Positions 27,190-37,609 of a DNA stretch of 64,000 bases are shown in pieces (the first letter of the stretch is position 1; the number at the start of each line of letters is the position of its first letter). This stretch comes from Chitinophagaceae bacterium (GTDB taxonomy: Bacteria > Bacteroidota > Bacteroidia > Chitinophagales > Chitinophagaceae), in contig JADJKL010000006.1 of assembly GCA_016706055.1 (NCBI GenBank), forward strand, positions 310,001-374,000, in the 5' to 3' direction. A program made the translations under genes and the position numbers. A model generated the notes under the pieces. That model saw only the letters and a program-made list of their open reading frames with translations. It did no database searches and was not told the origin of the DNA.

Positions 27190-28973
27190 ATGACAAAAAT
27201 TATCATAGCCTTGCTGGCTTTATTAGCGGTAAATCTTGCAAATGCTCAAAATAAAATCAATCAAAGAAAAATCACAGCTATAAAAATAATAGTAGTCTGC
27301 AATGGTATAAAACAGTTCTTAATAATAAGAATAATGCAGTTCAAAATACAGGTAGCGAGACTATTATTGGGCAACGATTGCAGGAGCATTAAAAGTACAA
27401 GTTGGAGCTAATTTGATTCCAGGTAATAGCCAATATTCAAATATCGGGAATGCAAAAACAGAAGAAGGCTCTAATTTTACTTGTACTATTCAGCCTAAAA
27501 ATATTAACTATTTGGTTCCAGGTGATTTTTCGATTATGAAACTGTCATCTTCCTTTACAAATTATCCCGGAGATTTTGTGCGACCAGAAAATATAATTAA
27601 CTCGGGTAGTAGCCTTTCACCATTTTTTACTAATAATGCGAGAAATCCTTATAAAATAGGGATAAGCATTTTTACTTCCCGAGGACCAAATGAGATAACT
27701 GTTTCAGATTTTAATACAATTCCTCAGGCAAAAATTCAGGATTCTCTTTTGGCTGGAAATTTTGGAGCCTCTATTCCTGCAAATGGTATTTTGGAAATGA
27801 CAGAAATAAAATCATCGGTGCAATTATCAGCAAGTTTAGAATATAGCTATGGTGTTTTTTACCTTTGAAGAATTAGGAATACCTGCTGATATTACTGCCG
27901 GAATTAAGTTAGAAGGTAGCAACGAGCAGGATATTAATTTGCATTATTTTCTTGTAAGTTTTACTCAGCCGTTATATACGTTAAACCTGCTTACAAAAGG
28001 TGAAGGCCTTTTTGTTAACCCTGCACATAATAATAATAATAGTAACGGGGCATATATTTCTGATGTAACATATGGAAGAAGAGCACTTTTTATATTTGCT
28101 GCTTCAGATTTTCAAGGGTTGCAGAGTGCTATGTTTGATGGAGGAGTTAGTGCAAGTGTTACAGGTGGCGAAGCCGCTGGCGTAGAAGTTGGGGTAAAAG
28201 GTAATGGAACTATTAGCAGCCAAGTAAGGACTGGTATAAAAAAGTTTTGGGGTGTTTTATATGGAGGTAACAGTTCACAAACACTTACTACGTATAATGA
28301 TGTAACTGCTTTTCATCAGGCATTTAAAAATTATCTGACAAGTAGTTCTGCAACAACTTTTGGCAGGAATACAGGAGCATTACCTATATCTTTTTCTTTA
28401 AAAAGAATATCGGATGGTGCTATAATTGGCGTAAGAAGTATTGGTAGTTTTGATGAAAAAGTTGAGTGTAATACTAATAGTTTTACTGTTGATGTAAACT
28501 TTACAGGCTTTACAGTTAATAAGGTGGTAGAATTTATCGGAGATGCTGAAGATGATATATGGGGGAATTTTCGCTATGCAAGCAGAAATACCAATAGCCA
28601 GAAAATAAATAGTGGAAATACAACATTGTTTAATGTGGCTTGGGATAAGGCAATTTCCAGAAAAGCTAATGCTTCTTATACAGCAGCAGCCAACCCTGTT
28701 CGCATCATCCCACAAATTAGCAAGAATGATTTATTGAAAACAATTCTCAATTTTTCTGAGGATGTTAAAGATTGGGAAGTTATTTCTCCAACATACGATC
28801 CTTTGAGTGGAACGGCACTTCAATTTGATTTTGATGATAAGAAGAATGAGATAAATGCTATGACACCAGGACAAGAAAAGAAATTTGTAAAAGAAGTGCC
28901 ACTATACGAAAACGGAAAATCGGATGCAGCCAAGGTTACTTTTAAAGTTGAGGTAATAGTAAAACGTAATTAA
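27190..28973 (+). CDS. CDC-like (thiol-activated cytolysin family) pore-forming protein (three frameshifts)
   Basis: About 594 residues after repair, with a signal peptide (cleavage NLANA-Q). The body follows the cholesterol-dependent cytolysin fold in order: VQVGANLIPGN (compare the CDC start YPGAL region), FTQPLYTLNL (CDC FKQIYYTVSV), AYISDVTYGRRALF (CDC VYISSVAYGRQVYL), WGVLYGGNSSQ (CDC AVILGGDPSS) and TFGRNTGALPISFSLK (CDC FTADHPGLPISYTTSF). The last 150 residues lack the undecapeptide and do not look like membrane-binding domain 4. Breaks: A5 at 27267 should be A6; one T is missing at 27362 (repair gives SETYYWATIAGAL); T6 at 27855 should be T5 or T8 (YGVFTFEELGIP). Membrane pore formation is inferred from family, not shown. 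Confidence 0.8.
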
Positions 28974-29104
28974 TCAATTAGAAAAATAAAAGGCTTTAGA
29001 AAATATCCAAGCATCTTAAACCAATAAGGCCTGCTTGTAAATAATAAATTGGATTTTAATTTCTGTAAACTAAGTCACTTTGGTTGCTATAAATTTTTTA
29101 TAAA

Positions 29105-32100
29105 ATGAAAAATTGCCTGCTTATTTTTATTGGTTTGTTTTGTTTTTTAACAACGGTTTTAGCTCAACCAGCCAATGACGATCCCTGCAATGCTAAAATC
29201 ATTTTACCAACTCAGGTTGTTTGTAATGCCTATGAAGATAATAGTGTAAACTCTACAACATCGTTGATGGCTGCAACTGTAACTAATGGTTTTGGAGTTG
29301 TTGATTACAACTGTGACTATAATACTACACCTGATCTTTATGATGTGTGGTTTTAAAATTCCGCTTGATACGCTGAACATGATTATTAAAGTAAATCCTA
29401 TTCCTGGTTTTGATATTGCATTCCAGCTTTACTATCAGCAATCTGGGTCCTGCAGCAGCAATGATTTGTCGTTGGGCTTTTTTGACTGTATTAACATTTC
29501 ATCAGCAGGAGTCTCCGATTCTGTAGTTATACCGTATTATTACAGAAGTTATTTTGATACATTATTCATCAGGGTATATCATCATCCCGATGGCATTGGA
29601 CCGGCACCGATTAATAACAGTCAGTTCAGCATTTGTGGATATTATCCTCCACCAACCTGTACAACAAATACATTTCCAGCGGATGGAGAACAGTTATTAG
29701 GTTTTACATATTTACAATGGAATCCTAACTCATTTGCTACGTACTATGATGTGTACTTGGGTAACACCGTGGCTACTGCTTCAGTTATTGGCAGAACAGC
29801 GTCTTTATCTTTTAACATCTTATCTTTAAATTTGCCTGCTGGAACTTATTACTGGTATGTAGTACCAATGAATGGACTGGTTGCAGCTACAGGCTGTTCT
29901 TTGTCTGCTACGTCATTTACAATTCTTGAAACCACCGCCAATAATCTTATTTGCAATGCAACTGAGTTGTTTGCATCTGCAATTTCATGCACTTCTTTTA
30001 TCGATAACTCAGCATTTTCAACCACCTCCTATTATTATTCTTCGTTTGAGGGTGGAATTTTTGGCGACGGTGTTAATTGTAATTCCACTCTTTTAAATGC
30101 CGACGTTTGGTTTAAATTTACTGCACCTGATTCTGCTTATTATGTATTTCGGGTAGAACCTGTCGCTGGCATCAATACATCATTTCGTGTATTTGAATCT
30201 TCAACAGCTTGTGCCGGCAGCTTTACCAACCGTGGATGTTCTAATACTGGTATAACTGCTGGTGTCGATACAGCTTCAATACTTCTTAATCCGGGTAAAC
30301 AATATTTTATACAAGTGTTCAGTCAGAACGGGTCAAGAGATTTTAATCCACCGGGCAACAGCCAGTTTGGTATTTGTATTTATAAACGGGAGCCGGATTG
30401 TGTTAGTCCTTTATTAGTGGACCTGGCTAATGGATCAACAACTGTTGATCATATTACTGGATCACTTAGCTGGAAGTATGTAAATGGCGCTTCACGATAT
30501 GATTTATATGTGGGCACAAGTGTAGGAAATATGCAATTAGTAAATTCTACTTCACCGCAAAAGGTATTCGACGAGATGAGATTACGTTTTCAAAATGATT
30601 TTTTAAAAGGCTCTCCTTTTTTTCCGGGAATACAATATTTCTGGAAAGTAATACCTGTAAATGGAGATCTTGTAAATGTCAGTTGTTCAGAGGAGATAAG
30701 ATCTTTTACAACGTATGCTTGTCCTCCTTCACTTTCTAATGTCAGTGCACTTATTTCTGCTAATCGTGCCGGTGAGCTTGACTATTCTGTGCCATGCCTC
30801 AATTGTCCTTCATCATGGTTAGTGTTTGAATATGGACCCAATTCAATTGCAGGAACAGGTACTACACCAGCTGTTGGCAATACCGTAGTTTATCCGGTTG
30901 CCGAAACTCTTCCATTGGGCTATAAAGGACGGGTAGGTATCGACAGCACACATGAAATTCCTTCTTATAAATATTTTATAAGAGCTACTGCATGCCCAAA
31001 TTTAAGTGGGGCTTATTTAGCCTTTAATCCGGGAAATGTTCAATCATTAACTGTTTGCTCAACTACCGAAATTACTTTAGAAAATGGAAAAGGGCGATGG
31101 AATTTTAATGGGCAGTACCCTGTTAATTCTAACGGAAAAGCAACCCCAGGTAAAATGGCATGGTTCAATTTTACACCAACTGAATCGGCTGTTTATTATT
31201 TGCAGACTGATAGTGTAGAAGTAACTGATTCAATAAACTATTTATATAAAGTTGATTCATTGAATAAATACAGTTCTGATAATTGGATTGGTATTGGTGC
31301 AATTAATAAAAAAGGAAAATTCCCGATTGGTTTTTTAACAGCAGGATTAACCTATCATTTTGTTGCAGATAGTGAGAACGACAGTTTGTTAAACCGCACA
31401 ACAGCTCTTTCGTGGCAGACGAGACATTTTATAAAAATATGTAAAGCTGATGTGCTTTCTGCACCTGTAACAAATACATGCATTGAAGCCAATATTTATA
31501 ATCCGCTTCCTGCTTTAAGCCCCAAAGAAGAGTTTGCTATTGATACCAGCGGCCGGTTAATTGCTTCTATCAAACCAGGCAATGATTCATTAGGCTTTAT
31601 AGCTGTATCTTATTATGTAAATAGTAATGGATTACGTTTTGATGCTAGCGGACGAGAATATCTTGACAGAAACTATACTATTACACCTTCCAATAATCCG
31701 GTGGCTGTACAAAATGTAAAATTATTTTTTACAAATGAAGAGTTAACCGCTTTAATTAATGCTCCCGATGACGGCAAAGGAGATGTGAATTCGATTAATG
31801 ACCTGGTAGTTACAAAGACTAATCAGCCATGCAGTACATCTTTTAATGTCGGTTCCTTAGGTAACATATTTATTCACCCGACAGACAAGGGAATCTATAA
31901 TAGTAATTCAAATTTTATTACAATACCAGTAAATAGTTTTTCCACTTTTTATCTGCATGGTGGGTCGTTGGTTGCACTGCCATTGAGGTTCTTGTCATTT
32001 ACCGCACAAAAAGAAAATAGTAAAGTAGATTTGAAATGGATAACAGATAATGAAATAAATACTTCTCATTTTGTAGTTGAAAGAAGTTTTGCAGGAGCTT

Positions 32101-32501
32101 TATTCAATTCAATTGGCACTGTGACATCGGCAAACACTTCAGGCTTGCAGGAGTATGATTTTATTGACCAGTCACCAGGAAATGGAATCAATTTATACCG
32201 GATTAAGCAGATCGATATAAATGGCAATTACAAGTATTCTGAAGTCAGGACTGTTTATTTTTCAAACGGCTCGTTGGTAAAAGTTTATCCAACTATTACA
32301 TCAACTTCTATCACTATTTATAGATTAGCTTCTGATATGTCTTTTAATTTGTTTGATATGAATGGAAGGTCTTTAATACAAGGAAGCTTTTCAATTGGGA
32401 GCAAAGAGCTAAATATCAGTAATTATTCCAAAGGATTATATTTATTGAAAGTCGCAAATAGTAGCGGCACTACGCAGGTATTTAAAATTTTAAAAGAATA
32501 A
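29105..32501 (+). CDS. Large T9SS-exported surface protein (one frameshift)
   Basis: About 1,132 residues after repair. A signal peptide (TTVLAQ, about residue 21) precedes two copies of a pre-peptidase-like beta domain, each with a DVWFKF-type strand (near residues 80 and 275) and a closing NNSQFSICGY or GNSQFGICIY. Fibronectin-like segments follow (LQWNPNSFATYYDVYLG and SLSWKYVNGASRYDLYVG). The C-terminal 75 residues are a type A sorting domain: KVYPTITSTSITIY, LFDMNGRSLIQGSF and SKGLYLLKVANSSG. The break is at 29351, where T4 should be T3 to keep DVWFKI, matching the second copy. Likely cell-surface; substrate unknown. Confidence 0.8.
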
Positions 32502-32512
32502 GAATGTAAAGT

Positions 32513-32540
32513 GCCAATTGTAAATTGAGAATTAATTATA
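32513..32540. repeat. Degenerate 7-bp-period repeat, intergenic
   Basis: Successive heptamers GCCAATT, GTAAATT, GAGAATT and AATTATA lie between the convergent genes ending at 32501 and 32549. Confidence 0.4.
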
Positions 32541-32548
32541 GTTCATTA

Positions 32549-33343
32549 CTAAGGCTTTGATATTTTTTCATCTGAAGGTAGCATCGGCTCATTTAATTCC
32601 ACCACTCTTTTCTTTTTCATTCTTTTTCGCATCGTCATATTCAATACTTCAACAATAAAAGAGAAGGGCCATTCCGAAAATATATAATTTTTAGGTGAAG
32701 CTGGTGCGGCTTCACTATCCCAGCCTTCAATAATTAAACTTAAACCAATCATTACAAGGAAAGAAAGTGCCAGCATTTTTAATGTAGGATGTTTATGAAT
32801 AAATGCTGCAATCCCAGTACTGAATAGAAACATAACTGTCATGGCTATTACTACTACTGCAATCATGATCTCAACATACTTAGCAGTTCCACCGGCTGTA
32901 ATGATACTGTCAAATGAGAATACAGCATCAATTAACATGATCTGTCCAATAGCATTTCCCATTGAAATGCCTTTTTCATTTTTACTTTTTTCATTCGGGT
33001 CTTCACCTTCTAGTTTGTCATGTATTTCTTTAACCGATTTATAAATAAGAAATAAGCCGCCCAATATCATTACAATACTTGCCAAGTCAAAACCTTTGCC
33101 TGCGATTGTAAAAACAGATTTTCCTTTTTGACTTAATAACCAGCCTAAACCGAGCAGCATCAGGCTTCTTGAAATGATACCAGTGACCATCCAAACTCTT
33201 CTGGCCAGTTTCTGATCTTTAATCTTTTTTAATCTGTTAAGAATGATACTTACAAAAATCACATTATCAATACCCAATACAACTTCGAGTATAACTAGAA
33301 TCACAAAACTGATAAGGCTTTCGCTGGTAAAAAGATGTTCCAT
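32549..33343 (-). CDS. TerC-family integral membrane protein
   Basis: The 264-residue product has about seven transmembrane segments. TerC signatures are clear: VILEVVLGIDNVIFVSI in helix 1 and IMLIDAVFSFDSIITAGG in the middle, each supplying the conserved acidic residues (E, D and D) within the membrane. TerC/Alx proteins have been linked to tellurite resistance, pH response and manganese export at the secretion machinery. The basic C-terminal tail (RKRMKKKRVVELNEP) is cytoplasmic. It starts 15 bases after the pyrD stop on the same strand, so they probably share a transcript. Frame intact. Confidence 0.9.
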   Translation of the reverse strand: MEHLFTSESLISFVILVILEVVLGIDNVIFVSIILNRLKKIKDQKLARRVWMVTGIISRSLMLLGLGWLLSQKGKSVFTIAGKGFDLASIVMILGGLFLIYKSVKEIHDKLEGEDPNEKSKNEKGISMGNAIGQIMLIDAVFSFDSIITAGGTAKYVEIMIAVVVIAMTVMFLFSTGIAAFIHKHPTLKMLALSFLVMIGLSLIIEGWDSEAAPASPKNYIFSEWPFSFIVEVLNMTMRKRMKKKRVVELNEPMLPSDEKISKP

Positions 33344-33358
33344 TTCTTTATTGAAAAT

Positions 33359-34426
33359 TTATGATTGAATATTGATTGATTTGCAAATACGTTTTACTAT
33401 TCCCGGCCCTTCGTAAATAAAACCTGTCCACACTTGAACTAATGAAGCACCTGCATTTATTTTTTCTTTGGCATCCTCTCCGGTAAATATTCCACCACTT
33501 GCAATTACCGGAATTTTCCTCCCGCGGGCTTCAGTTTTATCACAAATATATTTTACAACTTCGTACTTCTTTTGTTTTAGCGGTAATCCGCTTAAGCCAC
33601 CGGCGCCAATAGCTTTGAGTTTTGAGTTATGAGTTAAGAGATTTTCTGCTGATTGTTGTATTGGCTGCTACTAATCCATCTAATTTAATTTCTAATGCCA
33701 GATCAATTACATCATCAATTTGTTCATAAGAAAGATCTGGTGCAATTTTTAATAAAATTGGTTTTCCGAGCCTTTTGGGATCAAACTTTAAATTTTCATT
33801 TTGCAGATGTTAGAATTTTCTCAATGAATCTTTTTCCTGCAATTCTCTTAATCCCGGCGTATTTGGCGAACTTACATTCACTACAAAATAATCAACGTAA
33901 GGAGTGAAGTCTTAAAACAAATTTCATAATCCTTCCATGCATCTTCATTTGGTGTTACTTTATTCTTACCAATATTTCCACCGATGATGATTTTAGATTT
34001 TAGATTTACGAGTGCAGATTGTTTTTCTTGCCAGGCTTGTAATCTTTTGGCAACTACCTCAACACCATCATTATTAAAGCCCATCCGGTTAATAAGAGCT
34101 TTATCTTTTGGTATTCGAAATAATCTTGGTTTATCATTTCCTGCTTGCGGTAAGGGAGTTACTGTTCCAATTTCTACAAAACCAAAACCAAGTGCCTCCA
34201 ATTCGTTCAGATATCTTGCATTCTTATCAAATCCTGCTCCAAGGCCAACCCGGTTGGTAAATTCTAAATTCCAAATTCTAAATTCCAAATTGCCTTTTGG
34301 AGTAAAGGATTTTGCAATCATTTTCTTAAAACCTATATCACAAAGCAATTTCAGTCCATTCATCGAAAAATAATGTACCCACTCAGGCGAAAAAAGAAAA
34401 AGGAAACTGCGCAGTAGCTTATACAT
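33359..34426 (-). CDS. pyrD: Dihydroorotate dehydrogenase, class 2 (several frame lesions)
   Basis: PyrD oxidises dihydroorotate to orotate in pyrimidine synthesis using the quinone pool. From ATG 34426 (MYKLLRSFLFLF) the class 2 landmarks appear in order: membrane-associating N-terminus, GLGAGFDKNA, VEIGTVTPLPQAGNDKPR, NRMGFNNDG, then across breaks VVNVSSPNTPGLRELQ, PILLKIAPDLSYEQ, NTTISR, AIGAGGLSG and ASGGIFTGEDA through VQVWTGFIYEGPG. Lesions: one T missing near 33907 (restores KTFTPYVDYF), an in-frame TAA at 33810-33812, and a net shift near 33643. Two 7-bp-period repeats lie inside the coding sequence. Pyrimidine synthesis is normally essential, so errors are likelier than decay, although this gene is the most damaged in the window. 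Confidence 0.85.
33614..33641. repeat. 7-bp-period repeat inside pyrD (C-terminal part)
   Basis: Heptamers TTTGAGT, TTTGAGT, TATGAGT and TAAGAGA follow one another. On the coding strand they encode the LLTHNSKLK linker between TTISR and AIGAGG. Confidence 0.6.
34259..34293. repeat. 7-bp-period tandem repeat inside pyrD (N-terminal part)
   Basis: AAATTCT, AAATTCC, AAATTCT, AAATTCC and AAATTGC follow without gap; the first 28 bases are two exact 14-base units. On the coding strand they produce GNLEFRIWNLEF just before the FMN-site GFDKNA region. Confidence 0.8.
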
Positions 34427-34462
34427 ATTGGCTGCGAAGATAATTGAACTAAGCCGCTGTTT

Positions 34463-34493
34463 TTGGTTCACAATAGTAGAGTTCTTACTTTTG
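34463..34493 (+). promoter_or_regulatory. Bacteroidota-type promoter of the thiolase gene
   Basis: TTG (34463-34465) is followed after 20 bases by TACTTTTG (34486-34493), a full consensus match. Transcription should start near 34500, giving a 5' leader of about 33 bases to the ATG at 34533. Confidence 0.65.
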
Positions 34494-34532
34494 ATATAGA
34501 AAGTTGCATAAACAACCTTTAAATTTAATAAA

Positions 34533-35710
34533 ATGCAAGAAGCATATATAGTCGCCGGATTCAGAACAGCAGTGGGAAAATCAAAAAGAGGTGGATTTCG
34601 TTTCTATCGTCCAGATGATTTGGCGGTAGAAGTCATTAAAGGATTGATGGCAACAGTTCCACAACTGGAACCAAACAGAGTGGATGATGTACTCGTTGGT
34701 AATGCTGTGCCTGAAGCAGAACAGGGTTTACAATTTGGTCGTATCATTTCTGCAAGAGCATTAGGTTTTGATGTGCCGGGTGCTACCGTTAACCGTTATT
34801 GTGCATCGGGATTGGAAACAATTGCTATGGCAACCGCCAAGATTAGAATGGGTATGGCGGAATGTATTATTGCTGGTGGAACTGAAAGTATGAGCCTTGT
34901 ACCTACGGCCGGTTGGAAAACTGTTCCTTCTTATGCTATTGCAAAAGATGAGCCTGATTATTATTTAAGTATGGGCTTAACTGCCGAAGCTGTGGCCAGC
35001 GATTATAAAGTAAGCAGAGAAGATCAAGATGAGTTTTCTTACAACTCTCATCAAAAAGCATTGGCTGCAATTGAACAAGGTCATTTTAAGTCCGGTATAC
35101 TTCCAATCAATGTAGAAGAAATTTATCTGGATGCAAAAGGCAAAAAGCAAAAGAGAAATTATATCATGGACACCGATGAAGGTCCGAGAGCAGATACATC
35201 TATGAAGCATTGGCAAAGCTAAAACCTGCTTTTGCTGCTGGTGGAGTTGTTACTGCTGGTAATTCTTCTCAAACATCCGACGGAGCCGCTTTTGTAATTG
35301 TAATGGGAGAAAAGATGATGAATGAACTCGGATTAAAACCAATTGGTCGTTTAGTAAACAGTGCAGTGGCTGGTGTTCATCCTCGCATCATGGGTATTGG
35401 TCCTGTAGCAGCCATTCCAAAAGTCTTGAAGCAGGCCGGAATGAGCTTGAATGATATTGATTTAATAGAATTGAACGAAGCCTTTGCTTCTCAGGCATTG
35501 GCAGTAATAAGAGAGGTTGGTCTTGATCCGGCAAAAGTCAATATCAATGGCGGTGCTATTGCATTAGGTCATCCATTGGGATGTACCGGAGCCAAACTTA
35601 CTATTCAGAGTCTTGGAGATATGAAAAGACTGAACAAAAAGTACGGAATGGTAACTGCCTGTGTTGGCGGTGGGCAGGGTATTGCTGGTATTATTGAAAA
35701 TCTTCAATAA
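34533..35710 (+). CDS. Acetyl-CoA C-acyltransferase (thiolase) (one frameshift)
   Basis: About 392 residues after repair. Thiolases cleave or form beta-ketoacyl-CoA. All catalytic motifs are present: active-site Cys in VNRYCASGLE (about residue 91), NEAFASQ, GGAIALGHPLGCTGA with the catalytic His, and the C-terminal CVGGGQGIAGI carrying the second Cys. The start MQEAYIVAGFRTAVGKSKRG is typical of the fadA/fadI-like thiolases of Bacteroidota, which act in beta-oxidation. One T is missing at 35203: ATGAAG should read ATTGAAG, giving TSIEALAKLKPAF. Monocistronic with its own promoter. Confidence 0.9.
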
Positions 35711-35912
35711 TTTTTATTTTTTCAGCCTCCATTGGCAATGAGCCATTTCTTTGCTACCTTACTTTGTCGTTTTGATGGAAGGGTATACAGTATCCCTGAA
35801 AAGATCTTGTATTTCTTCTATTAAAGATTATAAGGCTTAATTTTTGTATAGTTCATTAAACTATTCAGCAATATTTATATCACAGTTTGTCAGCTGAACC
35901 AAAACCATAATT

Positions 35913-37585
35913 ATGGATAGAAGAGATTTTTTGACTGCTCGCCGGCGCAAATCAAAAACAGGGCAGATAATTTCCCCTGAGCAAACATTCCGCACTAATT
36001 CTGGTATCAATACCTATACAGGCGCATGGACTGAACAAGAAATTGTTCACTTATTGAAAAGAACAATGTTTGGTGCTACAAAGGCTGACATTAATTATTT
36101 CAAAACCCGGACAATGAGCCAGGCAGTGGATGAACTATTAAATCCAACGGCTCCAAATCCTACACCTCCTGTAAAAGAATATACTACATCTACTCAGCCG
36201 GGCACTCCCGATGGAAATATTGCACAAGGCGATACTTGGATAAATGATATTAATAATGACGGCTCTGTACAATCGCAACGGAGAGCTTCTTATAAAAAAT
36301 GGTTTACCGGAAATATGATTAATCAAGATAGAAGCATCCGTGAAAAATTGGTGATGTTGATGATTGATCATTTTGGAAATGAAGCTTCAGAGGTGGGTAA
36401 TGCTAACTGGGTTTATCGTCAACAGGATTTGATACGTCAAAATGTATTAGGCAACTTCAAAAACCTTATCATCAATATCACAAAAGATATTTCCATGCTT
36501 CGCTACTTGAATGGTTATCTTAATCAAGCATCAGCTCCAGATGAGAACTATGCAAGAGAATTGATGGAGCTGTTTACTTTGGGAAAAGGTCCGGGTTCGC
36601 AATACACTGAAAGCGACGTTAAAGAAGCCGCCAAAGTACTAACCGGTTGGCAGGTAAATACAACAACTTACACAACAACATTTAATTCAAACAGACATAG
36701 CTCGGTTAATAAAACATTTTCTTCTTTCTTTAGTGGAACTATTATTACCGGAAGAACTGGTGCTACTGCCGGCGATCTTGAGTTGAACGATTTAGTGAAT
36801 ATGATTTTTGCCCAGCAGGAAGTAGCAAAATATATTGTTCGAAAATTTTATCGTTGGTTTGTTTATTACGCAATTGATAGTGCCACAGAATCAAATGTAA
36901 TTGCTCCGCTGGCAGATATATTCCGTACCAATAATTATGAATTGAAACCAATGCTTGCTGCATTATTCAAGAGTGAGCATTTTTTGATATGCTCAATAGA
37001 GGCTGTATGATTAAAAATCCAGCCGATCATGTAATCGGTTCATTACGGGAAATGAATACTGCTTTTCCTCCACTATCTGATTGGGATAAGAGCTATGGAT
37101 TATGGAATACCTTTTATAACTGGATGGTGAATACAGGTCAGACTCTGCATGACCCGCCAAACGTTTCCGGAATGCCTGCTTATTATCAGGAACCTTCTTT
37201 TCATGAAATATGGATTAACTCAGATTCATTACCAAAGAGAAACCAGTTTACTGATATTATGATTAATACAGGTTATTCAAGAGGTGGTTTCAGAGTTCAG
37301 TTTAATTGTGTTGCTTTTGCACAAACATTGAATAATCCGGGCAATCCTAATGATTTGATTGATGAAACATTAAATATCCTATTCAGGAATGATCTTTCTG
37401 CTCAATCAAAAGCACAAATCAAAACACAAATTTTATTAACGGGACAATTGTATGATTATTATTGGACGAATGCATGGGTCGCTTATATTTCAAGTCCAAC
37501 GACTGCCAATTTTAATACAGTGAACACAAGATTGAAACCCTTGTTCCAATATTTTTTTAATTTATCAGAATACCAGTTAGCATAA
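35913..37585 (+). CDS. DUF1800 family protein (one frameshift)
   Basis: About 558 residues after repair. The family is recognised from HLLKRTMFGATKADINYF near the start, REKLVMLMIDHFGNE, NYARELMELFTLGKG and EAAKVLTGWQ. The N-terminus MDRRDFLTARRRKSK carries an arginine-rich start. DUF1800 proteins are secreted or periplasmic, of unknown biochemical role, and are almost always encoded next to a DUF1501 protein, as here (24 bases before the next gene). The break lies in the T run at 36981: T5 should be T6, which restores EHFFDMLNRGCMIKNP. Confidence 0.88.
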
Positions 37586-37609
37586 AATCAATTACTTAAT
37601 CACACAACA

